DNA of 55,570 nucleotides from Hyphomicrobiales bacterium (GTDB lineage: Bacteria > Pseudomonadota > Alphaproteobacteria > Rhizobiales > Devosiaceae): the NCBI GenBank assembly GCA_900470445.1, contig UCAU01000052.1, positions 1 through 55,570 on the forward strand. Direction: 5' to 3'. The notes beneath the pieces were generated by a model. It was not told the origin of the DNA and made no database searches. It saw nothing but the letters and a program-made list of their open reading frames with translations. Below are positions 1 through 8,926 of this stretch, in pieces; positions within the stretch are counted from its first letter, which is position 1; every line of letters begins with the position of its first letter. A program made the translations under genes and the position numbers.

Positions 1-202
1 GGATAAGTTTTTTGGGGTGGGGTGGTTCGACCCCCTTGCGGTCGTCCGGCCTGCATACAAATTCTCCTGAAAGCCGCCGTCCTGCGTATTCGTCGCTGGG
101 CAACAATTCCACATCGGGATGTTGCGGTAGGTTCGAGAATTCCTGTTGCCAAGTCCGCTACCGACCTTTCATTGGGACCCCCGGGCGTTTATTTCTTCCT
201 GC

Positions 203-943
203 ATGACATCATTCGAAAATCCGAAGTCAAAGCTCACCCCGCAAGCAATACGTGCCCAGTTGACCATGCTGGTGGATCAAATGCCGGACTGGAATTCTGG
301 CAAGATAACACCGGAGACTGCACGATGGATCGGCAAAGCGGGGGCACTTATCGATCTCGTCTCGGACTGGAGTGACCGCTCTAAGTTCAAAACTGCATCG
401 TCCATGATGAGCGATTTGATGTTTGAGTTTAGTGCACGCACGATTGAATCTATCGTTCATCATGCACTGGCAACGGCCGAGATCGCAGCTGCTGACTCCC
501 CAGAGGGGATATTCCTTGAGGCCGGAAAGCCATTCGATGCGTTCGTTGCACTTTCCGAGCTCATCTCGGCGGCCACTTCCAGTGTACGGTTCGTTGATGC
601 CTATGGCGATTCATCGTTGGTGGCCCGGTATGTTCCCTTGGCAGGGGAAGACGTGGCCGTAGAGGTGCTTTCGAGCCAAAAGCAACGTGGACAGCTGGAA
701 CCCGCAGTGGCGGCATGGACCATTCAATACCCGAAGCGTCCGTTGGAGGTCAGGTTCAACGACACAAAGAGCCTTCACGATCGCTACATCGTCATCGACC
801 GTCGCGAATTGTGGAAGGTCGGCCAGAGCTTCAACACGCTGGTCGAGCGTGCGGCGACAACGATTGCCAGGGAGCCCACAGAAGTCGAGCGCAGGATGCT
901 CACCGAGATCGACGGGCTCTGGAACAAAGGCATGAAGCTTTGA
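203..943 (+). CDS. PLD-like domain protein of unknown function (HxRx4D motif)
   Basis: The 246-residue protein has no signal peptide or membrane segment, so it is probably cytoplasmic. Near residue 192 it carries HDRYIVID, which fits the phospholipase D HxKx4D signature except that Lys is replaced by Arg. A VRFVDAYGD strand some 60 residues earlier fits the core of a PLD-like half. Only one such motif is present, so an active enzyme would have to dimerise. The N-terminal half is alpha-helical and I do not recognise it. I chose the ATG at 203; an upstream TTG at 146 is possible but adds an unlikely tail. The next gene starts inside this gene's stop codon, so the two are probably translationally coupled. 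Substrate and role are unknown; PLD-like proteins in such pairs occur in accessory or defence-type loci, but that is inference. Confidence 0.6.
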   Translation: MTSFENPKSKLTPQAIRAQLTMLVDQMPDWNSGKITPETARWIGKAGALIDLVSDWSDRSKFKTASSMMSDLMFEFSARTIESIVHHALATAEIAAADSPEGIFLEAGKPFDAFVALSELISAATSSVRFVDAYGDSSLVARYVPLAGEDVAVEVLSSQKQRGQLEPAVAAWTIQYPKRPLEVRFNDTKSLHDRYIVIDRRELWKVGQSFNTLVERAATTIAREPTEVERRMLTEIDGLWNKGMKL

Positions 944-1245
944 CGAAGGTCGAGACACGGCCCTACTTGATCCGCATGGCACCACTCGAAGATATTGGCA
1001 AAGATCGAGTGCGGTTGCACTGGAAGCGGCGCCTCGGACATAGGCGCTTCGTGATCCTCATGCTTGACCAGGATGGCAAGACGGCCTTGGTGTCGGCGCT
1101 AGGACATGAGGGCGACGAAGACGACATCCAAATGGACGTAGACCTCCGTCAGCGCCTAGGCGTCGAACCAGGCGAGAGGGTCCGCATCGCGATATCCGCT
1201 GCAGGCTGGATTGGCCAGATTGCGTTGGTACCTATCTGCCACTGA
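940..1245 (+). CDS. small hypothetical partner of the PLD-like protein
   Basis: This 101-residue protein starts at a TTG that overlaps the preceding stop (TTGA), an arrangement typical of coupled genes. If the TTG is not used, ATG at 976 gives an 89-residue form. The sequence alternates short strands (VRLHWKRR, RFVILML, TALVSAL) and ends with a segment resembling a small beta-barrel (RQRLGVEPGERVRIAI), somewhat like AbrB or double-psi folds. I do not recognise the family. The tight overlap suggests it works with, or controls, the PLD-like protein. No regulator or mobile-element gene is visible beside the pair within this window. Confidence 0.5.
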   Translation: MTKVETRPYLIRMAPLEDIGKDRVRLHWKRRLGHRRFVILMLDQDGKTALVSALGHEGDEDDIQMDVDLRQRLGVEPGERVRIAISAAGWIGQIALVPICH

Positions 1246-1664
1246 CCCTACTGTCCGGGTCCCGGCTCACTTAGCTGTATTGTCAGTCGCGGTTGGGATC
1301 GTCGCGATACTGCCGGTGTATTCTTGGCTGCAAAGCGCGGTTGCATGGCTACAAGCCGTCGCCAATTGAGCCAATGCCGCATCGCCATTTGATGTGTGAC
1401 CTTGAGGCCCCATTTCCTTTGCCAGAAAAGGTCGCGAAACTGGGTTGGCAAATGGATGGGGACAATCGGACCGTTTATCCATCTTCGGCACCGAAAGCAG
1501 TCGGTCAGCAACCCACCCCCTTAGTGCCGTTCGGCATCAAGCCAAAATCCAGCGTTATCTGTCCTGCCGCCGAGCCGATCGCTGTTAACTGCAATCGCGA
1601 TGCACGCAAGCATGATTGGCTTCGTTGCTTTACGAAGGAAGGGATACCAACCACGTAGTGAAGC
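1246..1664. other. 419-bp stretch without a convincing gene
   Basis: Several open frames cross this stretch on both strands, but none has a family signature, a ribosome-binding site or a sensible amino-acid composition. A short perfect hairpin (CTTCGT/ACGAAG, 6-bp arms, loop TGCTTT) lies at 1620-1637 just before the small membrane protein gene. I see nothing else that I can support; it may be a decayed gene. Confidence 0.4.
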
Positions 1665-1901
1665 ATGGTCAATTTCAGCAACTTCGTAATGCTTGCACCC
1701 AAGCACTTGCGCTTCGCCTATGGGACGGTCGCATTGACCTATTTCGGGTTGCGTCTGACGATGGCTATCGCGGAACATCAAGGCATCATGCAGATGCCAC
1801 CCTATGCGGCAGATGCGGCGATGGTGGGGGCGATCTTTGTTGGCGCGTTGGTGGGTATCAGCATGTACCTGCGCAAGGGCACAGATTCAGCCTCGGACTA
1901 G
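1665..1901 (+). CDS. small hydrophobic protein, two predicted membrane helices
   Basis: The predicted 78-residue protein has two hydrophobic stretches, about residues 14-35 and 49-68, and short polar ends (final GTDSASD). This suggests a small inner-membrane protein. There is no strong Shine-Dalgarno sequence before the ATG, and I do not recognise a family. It converges with the following minus-strand SDR gene. It could be a real orphan membrane protein or a chance frame; the coherent helix-loop-helix layout is the main argument for it. Confidence 0.4.
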   Translation: MVNFSNFVMLAPKHLRFAYGTVALTYFGLRLTMAIAEHQGIMQMPPYAADAAMVGAIFVGALVGISMYLRKGTDSASD

Positions 1902-1958
1902 TGGATTTCAGCGACGTGGAAGGAGCGGGACTGGGCACCGCCCCCCCTCCCACAATTG

Positions 1959-3017
1959 CTACCTTATGATCTTTCGCGCGCGCAGGTCGTCGAATACCGA
2001 GAAGAACATTGCCGCCGTGTCGACATGCTCGTGAAAGCCCAGGCGCCGTGCCTTCGATCCGTCGGCGAAAAAGTCGTAGTCCCAGGCAAAGACCGCATCG
2101 CCGAACGGCCAAGATGATACGTCCTCATAGCTGATATCAGCCAGCCCGTGACGGGCCACAATGTCTGCCCATAGCTGCGCCTTGTCGGCCATGATGGTCG
2201 CCAGGTTCATCGGCAGGGGTGGTGCGACCTCCAGCTCGAAATAGGCAGCGATTCTGGGCCACATCTCGTTCCAGCGAAATAGATCGCCATTGGTGATGTT
2301 GAGGGCCTGGTTGGCGCAGGCCGGCGTGGTAGCCGCCCAGACAGTGGCCCGCGCCAAGAGCACCGCATCCGTCATCTCCAGCAGGCTGTCATAGGCGCCG
2401 GGCTTGCCCGGGAAACGCAGCGGCAGCCCGAGTTCCTTGGACATGCTGGCATAGATGGCGATAACCATGGCAAGGTTCATCGGATTGCCTAACCCGAAAC
2501 CGATAACCACCGAGGGGCGCAGCGCCGACCATGTCCAGCTTTGCCCGATCTGCCGCCCTTCAAGAAACGCTTGCTGGTCGATATTGAATTCAGGCGGCAT
2601 GTGATTGGCGTCACTCTCGCGTGCGGGTGTCTTGAAGGGGCCCAGATGGGCGCCATAGACCTTGTAGCCCTGCATCAGGCTGATGTGCTGCAACCGGCTG
2701 GCGACGGGCTCGATCGCGTCTACGACATTGACCAGCATGGCCAGGTTTGGCGGCACCAGCTCGGCCCAACTGGGGCGATCCTGGTAGGCGGCATAAAATA
2801 TATGCGTGACATCGGACAGCTCGGCGAGTGCGGCGCGGGTGGCCTCGCGGTCGAGCAGATCAACGGCGATATAGCGAGCACGGTCGGTGGTGACACCGCC
2901 GCGGCGTGACAGCCCGACAATATCCCAATCATCCAATGTGGCCAGATGTTCGACAAGATTGCCGCCAATCACGCCATTGGCGCCCACTACCAGCGCGGTT
3001 TTTCGGGCTTCGGCCAT
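1959..3017 (-). CDS. SDR-family NAD(P)-dependent reductase, PRISE (progesterone 5-beta-reductase)-like
   Basis: The 352-residue protein begins with a Rossmann motif (GANGVIGGN, residues 11-19) and later has MQGYKVYGAHLGP, the KVYGAH signature of the progesterone 5-beta-reductase/iridoid synthase-like SDRs. Members reduce the activated C=C bond of enones with NADPH. The length fits that family. I chose the ATG at 3017 because AGGAG stands 7 nt before it; the frame stays open to 3059. It is divergent from the LysR gene at 3128, so that regulator probably controls it. The natural substrate cannot be read from sequence. Confidence 0.8.
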   Translation of the reverse strand: MAEARKTALVVGANGVIGGNLVEHLATLDDWDIVGLSRRGGVTTDRARYIAVDLLDREATRAALAELSDVTHIFYAAYQDRPSWAELVPPNLAMLVNVVDAIEPVASRLQHISLMQGYKVYGAHLGPFKTPARESDANHMPPEFNIDQQAFLEGRQIGQSWTWSALRPSVVIGFGLGNPMNLAMVIAIYASMSKELGLPLRFPGKPGAYDSLLEMTDAVLLARATVWAATTPACANQALNITNGDLFRWNEMWPRIAAYFELEVAPPLPMNLATIMADKAQLWADIVARHGLADISYEDVSSWPFGDAVFAWDYDFFADGSKARRLGFHEHVDTAAMFFSVFDDLRARKIIR

Positions 3018-3127
3018 GTTCTGCTCCTGTGCCCGGAATGGGCGGTGGCACAGCGTCATCTATTTGCCTGGACCGTGGCAGTCGGCTAAATATACGATCA
3101 GTTATAAGAAAAACTTTGGGTAGTGTG

Positions 3128-4018
3128 ATGGATGTGCTGGCCGCAATGGGCGTATTCGTCCGGGTCGCCGAATTGGGCAGCCTGTCGGCGGCAGGCCGGG
3201 ATCTCAAACTGTCCCAGCCCGCGGTAAGCCAGAAAATCAGCGCGCTGGAGCAGCATCTGGGGGTCCGCCTGGTCAACCGGACGACCCGCCAGCTGGCGCT
3301 AACCGAGGCGGGCCGGACCTATTATGCGCGGGCCAAACCGGTGCTCGCCGCGGTTGATGAGGCGGCCGAACTGGTCGCTGGCGCCGGGGGGCCGCTGACC
3401 GGCCACCTCCGCATTCAGGCGCCAACCGGCTTCGGCCAGATGTATCTGGCCGATATCGCGATCGCGTTTCAGTTGGAACATCCCGGGCTGACCTTTGAAT
3501 TGATGCTGGACGATCGCTACGTGGACCTGACCGAGCAGGCGGTCGACCTTGCCTTGCGTTTCGGCACTCTGCGGTCCTCCGGCCTGATCGCGCGCCGTCT
3601 CGGTACGCTCAGGCGGATACTGGTTGCCGCACCCGCCTATCTGGCCCGGCACGGGGCGCCGGACACGCCCGAACAGCTGTCGACACACCGGCAGGTGCGC
3701 TTCAGCGGGGCGGCAGTGGACGACACCATGCCGTTGACCGGCCCGGCAGGCTCACTGCTGGTCCCGGTGCAGACCAGTTTTCTCGCCAACAATACCTTCG
3801 TGCTCACCAAGGCGCTGGTGGCCGGGCTCGGCCTGGGTGGCGCGCAGCTACCCCAGATACGGGCCGAACTGGCTGCCGGCCAATTGGTGCAGATCATGCC
3901 TGACTATCAATATGCGCCGCTCGACATCCATGCCGTCTATCCAACGTCGCATTTTGTCCCGGCCAAAGTCAGGCTGTTCGTCGAGCACCTCAGACGCGCC
4001 CTGACTGAAATCATCTAA
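3128..4018 (+). CDS. LysR-family transcriptional regulator
   Basis: The 296-residue protein has an N-terminal winged helix-turn-helix (residues 1-60, with GSLSAAGRDLKLSQPAVSQKI as recognition region) and a C-terminal periplasmic-binding-like effector domain starting near residue 88. Length and layout are typical of the CrgA-like branch of LysR regulators. It is transcribed divergently from the PRISE-like reductase. The 110-bp intergenic region has an AT-rich partly symmetric block (TATACGATCAGTTATA, about 3091-3106) that could be the regulator's site. The likely role is effector-dependent control of the adjacent reductase and of itself. Confidence 0.85.
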   Translation: MDVLAAMGVFVRVAELGSLSAAGRDLKLSQPAVSQKISALEQHLGVRLVNRTTRQLALTEAGRTYYARAKPVLAAVDEAAELVAGAGGPLTGHLRIQAPTGFGQMYLADIAIAFQLEHPGLTFELMLDDRYVDLTEQAVDLALRFGTLRSSGLIARRLGTLRRILVAAPAYLARHGAPDTPEQLSTHRQVRFSGAAVDDTMPLTGPAGSLLVPVQTSFLANNTFVLTKALVAGLGLGGAQLPQIRAELAAGQLVQIMPDYQYAPLDIHAVYPTSHFVPAKVRLFVEHLRRALTEII

Positions 4019-4038
4019 AGTCCGCCATCTGCACCAGC

Positions 4039-4069
4039 CGGACAGTCCGTCTACAGGACGTCCGCTTTT
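4039..4069 (+). terminator. Rho-independent terminator after the LysR gene
   Basis: CGGAC and GTCC pair with GGAC and GTCCG around a 7-nt loop with one bulged A, followed by C and TTTT. It starts 20 bp after the stop codon. Confidence 0.7.
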
Positions 4070-4136
4070 CATGGCAACTTCCGAAAAGCCAGGCCGACTT
4101 CCCACCCATCACCGCCGTTGCCCCGCTAGTTCGACC

Positions 4137-5234
4137 TCAAGTGTTAAACTTGAACAGCATCACGTCGCCGTCCTTGACGACGTATTCCTTGCCTTCGTCG
4201 CGGGCTTTGCCGGCTTCTTTGGCCGGGACTTCGCCGCCCAGGGTGACGAAATCGTCATAGGCAATGGTCTGGGCGCGGATGAAGCCGCGTTCGAAATCGG
4301 AGTGGATGACGCCGGCGGCGGCCGGGGCCTTGTCGCCCTTGTGGATGGTCCAGGCGCGGGTTTCCTTGGGGCCGACGGTGAAATAGGTCTGCAGGCCCAG
4401 CAAGGCATAGGCCTCGCGGATCAGCCGGTTGAGGCCGGCTTCGTGCAGGCCCAGGGATTCGAGGTATTCGGCCTGTTCGGCATCGGGAAGCTGGGCCAGC
4501 TGGCTTTCGATTTCGGCCGAGATGATGACGACGCCTGCGTCATGCTGATGGGCGTAGTCTTCCACCAGCTTGCTCATGGCGTTGCCGTTTTCGGCGGAGC
4601 CTTCATCGACATTGCAGACGTAGAGCGCGGGCTTGGAGGTCAGCAGCTGGAGTTCCTGGAAGGCTTTTTCTTCCTCGGCGTCGCGCTTGACGAAGCGGGC
4701 GGATTTGCCGTCGCGCAGCAGGACCAGGGCGCGGTCGATCAACTCGAGGGTGAGCTTGGCGTCCTTGTCGTTCTGCTTGGCTTTCTTCTCGACGCCGTTG
4801 CGGCGCTTTTCGAGGCTTTCGAGATCGGCCAGCATCAGCTCGGTTTCGACGACTTCGGCATCGGCGAGGGGATCGACCTTGTTGGCGACGTGGATGATGT
4901 TGTTGTCTTCAAAGCAGCGCAGCACATAGGCGATGGCGTCGCATTCGCGGATATTGGCGAGGAACTGGTTGCCCAGCCCTTCGCCCTGCGAGGCGCCCTT
5001 CACGAGCCCGGCAATGTCGACAAAGCTCATGCGGGCGGGCAGCACGTTGATCGACTTGCCGATGGCGGCGAGCTTATCGAGGCGGGCGTCCGGCACCGAG
5101 ACTTCGCCCACATTGGGCTCGATGGTGCAGAAGGGGAAGTTCGCGGCCTGGGCGGCAGCGGTGCGGGTGAGCGCGTTGAAAAGGGTCGACTTGCCGACAT
5201 TGGGCAGGCCGACGATGCCCATCTTGAAACCCAT
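4137..5234 (-). CDS. ychF: redox-regulated ATPase/GTPase YchF (OLA1 family)
   Basis: The 365-residue protein is a full-length YchF. The P-loop GLPNVGKST lies near the start, DIAGLVKGAS is the switch region, NKVDPLAD and the C-terminal TGS-like domain follow, and the end (VKDGDVMLFKFNT) is the usual one. YchF binds nucleotides, prefers ATP and associates with ribosomes; it is a broadly conserved housekeeping factor. In many Hyphomicrobiales ychF lies next to pth and rplY, but here those genes are near 42 kb. It follows dsbB on the same strand with a 62-bp gap. Confidence 0.95.
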   Translation of the reverse strand: MGFKMGIVGLPNVGKSTLFNALTRTAAAQAANFPFCTIEPNVGEVSVPDARLDKLAAIGKSINVLPARMSFVDIAGLVKGASQGEGLGNQFLANIRECDAIAYVLRCFEDNNIIHVANKVDPLADAEVVETELMLADLESLEKRRNGVEKKAKQNDKDAKLTLELIDRALVLLRDGKSARFVKRDAEEEKAFQELQLLTSKPALYVCNVDEGSAENGNAMSKLVEDYAHQHDAGVVIISAEIESQLAQLPDAEQAEYLESLGLHEAGLNRLIREAYALLGLQTYFTVGPKETRAWTIHKGDKAPAAAGVIHSDFERGFIRAQTIAYDDFVTLGGEVPAKEAGKARDEGKEYVVKDGDVMLFKFNT

Positions 5235-5296
5235 GGGGAACTCCGGAAATTGTTGGCTTCCACATGGTTCGGATGGGCTGAGATGTCAATGCGAAC

Positions 5297-5815
5297 CTAA
5301 GCGGCGCGCTTGTTACCCCGCCATTGCAGCGCGATCGAGATCAGCAGCAACACGACTATGGCTGCCGAGATCAGGGCATTGTAGCCGGCCAGCGAAATGC
5401 CGAGGAAGCGGAACTGGACGACGTCGCAGCCGATGACATGGGCGTCGTTCATATTGCTCAGGGCATTGAAATCCATGGCGTCGCCAACGCCGGTGCAGGC
5501 GGTGGGGCCGGGCCAGAAGCCCCATTCGACGCCGGCATGGAAGCCGCCCATATAGGTGCCCCAGGCGAAAATGGCAGCCGCGATGGCCATGGCGATATAC
5601 CACACCGTCAGCGGCAGCTTGTTCCAGGCGAGCAGGATCAGCAGCAGAAGGGGCAGGCCCCAGTAGTAGGCCAGCCGCTGTTCAAGGCAGAGCTCGCAGG
5701 GGACCAGCCCGCCGATCAGCTGGCTGCCCCAGGCGCCGGCAATGGTGGCAAGGCCGAGCACGAAGGCGATGGCGGCGGTGATCTTGTCGAGGGGCCGGGA
5801 GGTGGGGGCTGGCAT
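5297..5815 (-). CDS. dsbB: disulfide bond formation protein B
   Basis: The 172-residue inner-membrane protein has four predicted helices. CELCLEQR after helix 1 supplies the first redox Cys pair, and Cys residues in the second periplasmic loop (TACTGVGDAMDF and VIGCDVVQ) supply the second. DsbB reoxidises DsbA and passes the electrons to quinone. The ATG at 5815 fits the conserved N-terminus and has GGAA upstream; the longer open frame to 6037 overlaps the DUF72 gene and is not protein-like. No dsbA is present in the window. Confidence 0.88.
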   Translation of the reverse strand: MPAPTSRPLDKITAAIAFVLGLATIAGAWGSQLIGGLVPCELCLEQRLAYYWGLPLLLLILLAWNKLPLTVWYIAMAIAAAIFAWGTYMGGFHAGVEWGFWPGPTACTGVGDAMDFNALSNMNDAHVIGCDVVQFRFLGISLAGYNALISAAIVVLLLISIALQWRGNKRAA

Positions 5816-5891
5816 GGGACGTTCCGTGTGACGCTTTGCAGCGTCGATAAAACCGAATTGGGGCGAATTCCAGCGGGGAACGGCGATGTGA

Positions 5892-6716
5892 TCAATCGCC
5901 GGGCAGGGTGATGCCCAGCGCCTGGCGCAGCGCAATGGCATTGGCGGGCGCGTGCAGCTTATCCTCATGCACGAAATAGGCGAAAACGTCCTTGCCAGTC
6001 TCGGCCCAGGCGCCGACCGTTTTGGCCCAGTCGGCAATGTCCTCGGGCTGGTAACCCGTTGCGCCGGGGCGGGCGGGACCCTGCAGGCGGCAATAGGCGA
6101 AATCGGCGGTCAGCTCACGGGCGGGGTATTCGGGGGTGTCGGCAATCACCTGCGCCACATTGTGGCTGGCCAGCATGTCGCGGACTTCGGGCGTGTCGAA
6201 GCTGGCATTGCGCAGCTCAATGGCGTGGCGAATGGCGGTGACGCCAGTGGTGTCGAGATAAGGCTGGGTCTTGAGCCGAGTGTCGGCCTCGGCCGCGAGG
6301 GCGGTGTATTGCTCGGGCGTCTTGGGCAGCAGCTCGAGGAAGGCACCCAATACGTCCGGCTTGAAGCTCAGATTGGGCGGCAATTGCCAGACGAAGGGGC
6401 CGAGCTTTTCGCCCAGGGCGAGGGGGCCCGAGGCGAAGAAATTGGCGAGTTCAGCCCGGCAATCCTTGAGCCGCTTGATATGGGTGACCAGTTGCGGGCC
6501 CTTGATCGAGAACACAAAGCCTTCGCGCGCCTCGCCGGCCCATTTGGCGAAGCTGGCGGGCTTTTGGGTGGCGCGGAAGGTGGCGTTGATCTCAATGGTG
6601 CCGAGCCGGGAGCTGGCATAGGCCAGTTCCTTTTTCTGAACCAGCCCCTGCGGAAAGAAGGTGCCGCGCCACGGTTCGTAAACCCAGCCCGCCGTGCCCG
6701 TTCTGATTGTAGCCAT
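5892..6716 (-). CDS. DUF72 (YecE-like) protein
   Basis: The 274-residue protein begins with the family hallmark GTAGWVYEPWRGTFFP and contains the later conserved segments EINATFRATQKPASFAKWA and PFVWQLPPNL. DUF72 proteins are TIM-barrel-like and have no firmly established reaction. It is followed by dsbB and ychF on the same strand (gap 76 bp), which may form a loose housekeeping unit. The 179-bp gap upstream separates it from the divergent response-regulator gene. Confidence 0.85.
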   Translation of the reverse strand: MATIRTGTAGWVYEPWRGTFFPQGLVQKKELAYASSRLGTIEINATFRATQKPASFAKWAGEAREGFVFSIKGPQLVTHIKRLKDCRAELANFFASGPLALGEKLGPFVWQLPPNLSFKPDVLGAFLELLPKTPEQYTALAAEADTRLKTQPYLDTTGVTAIRHAIELRNASFDTPEVRDMLASHNVAQVIADTPEYPARELTADFAYCRLQGPARPGATGYQPEDIADWAKTVGAWAETGKDVFAYFVHEDKLHAPANAIALRQALGITLPGD

Positions 6717-6895
6717 GCCAAAGGTCTTCCACGATAAGCCAAAAGCTCAATGACTGCAGAGCCACCAGTGGATGACACCATAAGGGCGGTTGACTGGGCT
6801 GACCATCGGTCACCATCAAAAAAGCCGGGCCCCGTGCGTGCAATGCAGCCGCAATGTCTGTCGCTAGACTGCTGAAAGCCCGATAGGAATGATGC

Positions 6896-7564
6896 ATGCG
6901 CATTTTGCTGGTCGAAGACGAGATGAATATGGCTGCGGCGCTGACCGCCGCGCTGAGCCGCCACGACATCGTGGTGGATCATGCCCGCACGCTCGAAATT
7001 GCGGAGGAGGCCTGCCGCAGCGGTGTGCATGATGCGGTGCTGCTCGATCGCAAATTGCCGGACGGTGATGGCCTGTCGTTGATCCCCGTCTTGCGGCGGG
7101 AGCATGCCGGCTTGCCGATCATCGTGCTGTCGGCGCTGGGATCGCTCGATCATCGCGTCGCGGGGCTCGACCATGGGGCCGATGACTATCTGGCCAAGCC
7201 GTTTTCCACCGACGAGCTGCTGGCACGGTTGCGCGCGGTGATGCGCCGCCCGGCCCAGATCGGGGAGAGCACAGTCAATGTCGGTCTGCTGCGGTTCAAT
7301 CTCACCGCCCGCCATGCCGAAGTGGCGGACGAGCCGCTGGACCTGACGCGGCGCGAATTGTTGGCATTGGAAATATTGGTGCGGCGCTCGGGCCGGACGG
7401 TGCCGCGCAGTGCGCTGGAGGAGGCGGTCTATGGCTATGACGATGAGATCGCGTCCAATACGCTGGACGCTCATATCTCGCGGCTGCGCCGCAAGCTGAG
7501 CGGAGCGGGGGTGGAAATCCACGCCATTCGCGGCCTGGGCTATCTGCTGCGGGCGGCATCATGA
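6896..7564 (+). CDS. OmpR-family response regulator
   Basis: The 222-residue protein has a receiver domain (acidic cluster ED at 7-8, phosphoacceptor Asp51 in LLDRKLPDGDG, conserved Lys in DDYLAKPF) and a C-terminal winged helix (DLTRRELLALEIL to RLRRKLSGAG). Its stop overlaps the kinase start (ATGA at 7561), so the two are co-translated partners. The output is DNA binding after phosphorylation. No transporter or target gene is adjacent, so its regulon is unknown. Confidence 0.92.
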   Translation: MRILLVEDEMNMAAALTAALSRHDIVVDHARTLEIAEEACRSGVHDAVLLDRKLPDGDGLSLIPVLRREHAGLPIIVLSALGSLDHRVAGLDHGADDYLAKPFSTDELLARLRAVMRRPAQIGESTVNVGLLRFNLTARHAEVADEPLDLTRRELLALEILVRRSGRTVPRSALEEAVYGYDDEIASNTLDAHISRLRRKLSGAGVEIHAIRGLGYLLRAAS

Positions 7565-8916
7565 AGCCGTGGAACTATCCGTCCCTGCGTGTCAGGCTGA
7601 CCTGGCGCATGGTGGCGATGCAGGCCCTGGTGCTGATTGCCTTTACCAGCGTGGTGGCGATTCCGATTGTCGAGTTGATCCGCCAGGAACAGGGGCTTGA
7701 TGACGGGGTTATCGAGCACATTGCCGACTCGATCCAGCGCAATGCCGCAGGCGGTCTGGAGGTTGTGCTCGACGAGGACATGATCGAGAAATCAGCCGAT
7801 TTCCCGCGGTTCTGGTTCTATGCGATCGATATTGACGGTCATTCGGCGCAGATGGGGAACATCCCCGCGGGAGTCGCAGATCTGCTTGAGGACCTGCCGC
7901 GGCTAAACTCCGCCAATATTGCCGATATCGGCCTGTCCGAGGCGCCCACTGCCATAGTGCGGCGGGAGAACCGCGATGACGGCACGCTGTGGATCATTAC
8001 CGGCGGCGGCCCTGAGGTCGGCTTCAAGGCGCTGTTTGCAACGTTCGGAGATTCGCTCTTTCTCGGCCTGCTTTTCCTGTTGACCCTGGTTTCCTTCCTG
8101 GTCATTCCGATGGTGGTGACCCGCCAGCTGCGGGGCGTGGCCCATGTGGCGGCGGAAGCGGACAGGATCGATGTCGACCAGCGCGGCATCCGCCTGTCCT
8201 CGGCCCATGTGCCCGAGGAACTTCATTCCCTGGTGGGAGCGGTCAATTCGGCCCTGCAGCGCCTCGACGACGGCATGGAGCGGCGACAGCGGTTTCTGGC
8301 CGATGCGGCCCATGAATTGCGCACACCCATCGCCATATTGCAGACCCGTATCGAACTGCTGCCCGCTGACGAGCAGCGCAGCCGGCTGCTGCTCGACGTG
8401 GCGCGGCTGGCCAATCTGGCCAACCAATTGCTCGACCTGCAACGGCTCGACGCCGACCTGACGGTGTTCCAGCCAGTCAACCTGGTCGACCTAGCCGCTC
8501 AGGTTACCGCCGACATGGCGCCCTTGGCGATTGCAGCCGGGGACGAGATTTCCTTCGATGCCGAAGTGGACAACGTCACCATTGCGGGTGACGCGGCGTC
8601 GCTTTCGCGGGCCATTGTCAATCTCATCCAGAACGCGGTGATCCATGGCGGCAGCAAAACCGCCATCCGGGTCGGGGTGGGTCGCGACGGCTCGCTGCGC
8701 GTTGCCGATACGGGGCCTGGCATTTCCGAAGAACACCGCCAGACCATCTTCGAGCCCTTCAATCGCGTCGTGCCGCTCGATCAGGGGGCCGGGCTCGGGC
8801 TCAACCTGGTGCGGGACATCATCGCCCGTCACCACGGCCAGATCACCGTGGGGGACGCTCCCGGAGGCGGCGCGCTGTTCGAGATCTCCCTGCCTGTCGC
8901 CAGCCCGGCAACCTAG
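7561..8916 (+). CDS. sensor histidine kinase, HAMP/HisKA type
   Basis: The 451-residue inner-membrane kinase has helix 1 at about residues 17-40, a periplasmic sensor of about 120 residues, helix 2 at about 164-186, a HAMP linker, and HisKA with His251 in FLADAAHELRTP. The ATPase domain shows the N box (NLIQNAVIHGG), G1 box (DTGPGI) and G2 box (GAGLGLNLV). The periplasmic part has no Cys and I do not recognise a named sensor fold. It phosphorylates the overlapping OmpR-type regulator. It converges with the DUF308 gene with a gap of 10 bp. Confidence 0.92.
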   Translation: MKPWNYPSLRVRLTWRMVAMQALVLIAFTSVVAIPIVELIRQEQGLDDGVIEHIADSIQRNAAGGLEVVLDEDMIEKSADFPRFWFYAIDIDGHSAQMGNIPAGVADLLEDLPRLNSANIADIGLSEAPTAIVRRENRDDGTLWIITGGGPEVGFKALFATFGDSLFLGLLFLLTLVSFLVIPMVVTRQLRGVAHVAAEADRIDVDQRGIRLSSAHVPEELHSLVGAVNSALQRLDDGMERRQRFLADAAHELRTPIAILQTRIELLPADEQRSRLLLDVARLANLANQLLDLQRLDADLTVFQPVNLVDLAAQVTADMAPLAIAAGDEISFDAEVDNVTIAGDAASLSRAIVNLIQNAVIHGGSKTAIRVGVGRDGSLRVADTGPGISEEHRQTIFEPFNRVVPLDQGAGLGLNLVRDIIARHHGQITVGDAPGGGALFEISLPVASPAT

Positions 8917-8926
8917 CGCGCCAATG

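Noticed and set aside
146..202. TTG start extending the PLD-like protein by 19 residues
   Set aside because: No ribosome-binding site is visible and the added residues are Pro/Phe/Trp-rich and unlike a normal N-terminus; ATG 203 is preferred.
1248..1511. Minus-strand open frame of 87 codons
   Set aside because: The translation has no recognisable domain and no ribosome-binding site, and other frames overlap it with equal claims.
4071..5300. Long open frame of 409 codons on the plus strand opposite ychF
   Set aside because: It is the antisense of a clear ychF gene, with low-complexity Gly/Ala/Asp composition and no family signature; long antisense frames are expected in GC-rich coding DNA.
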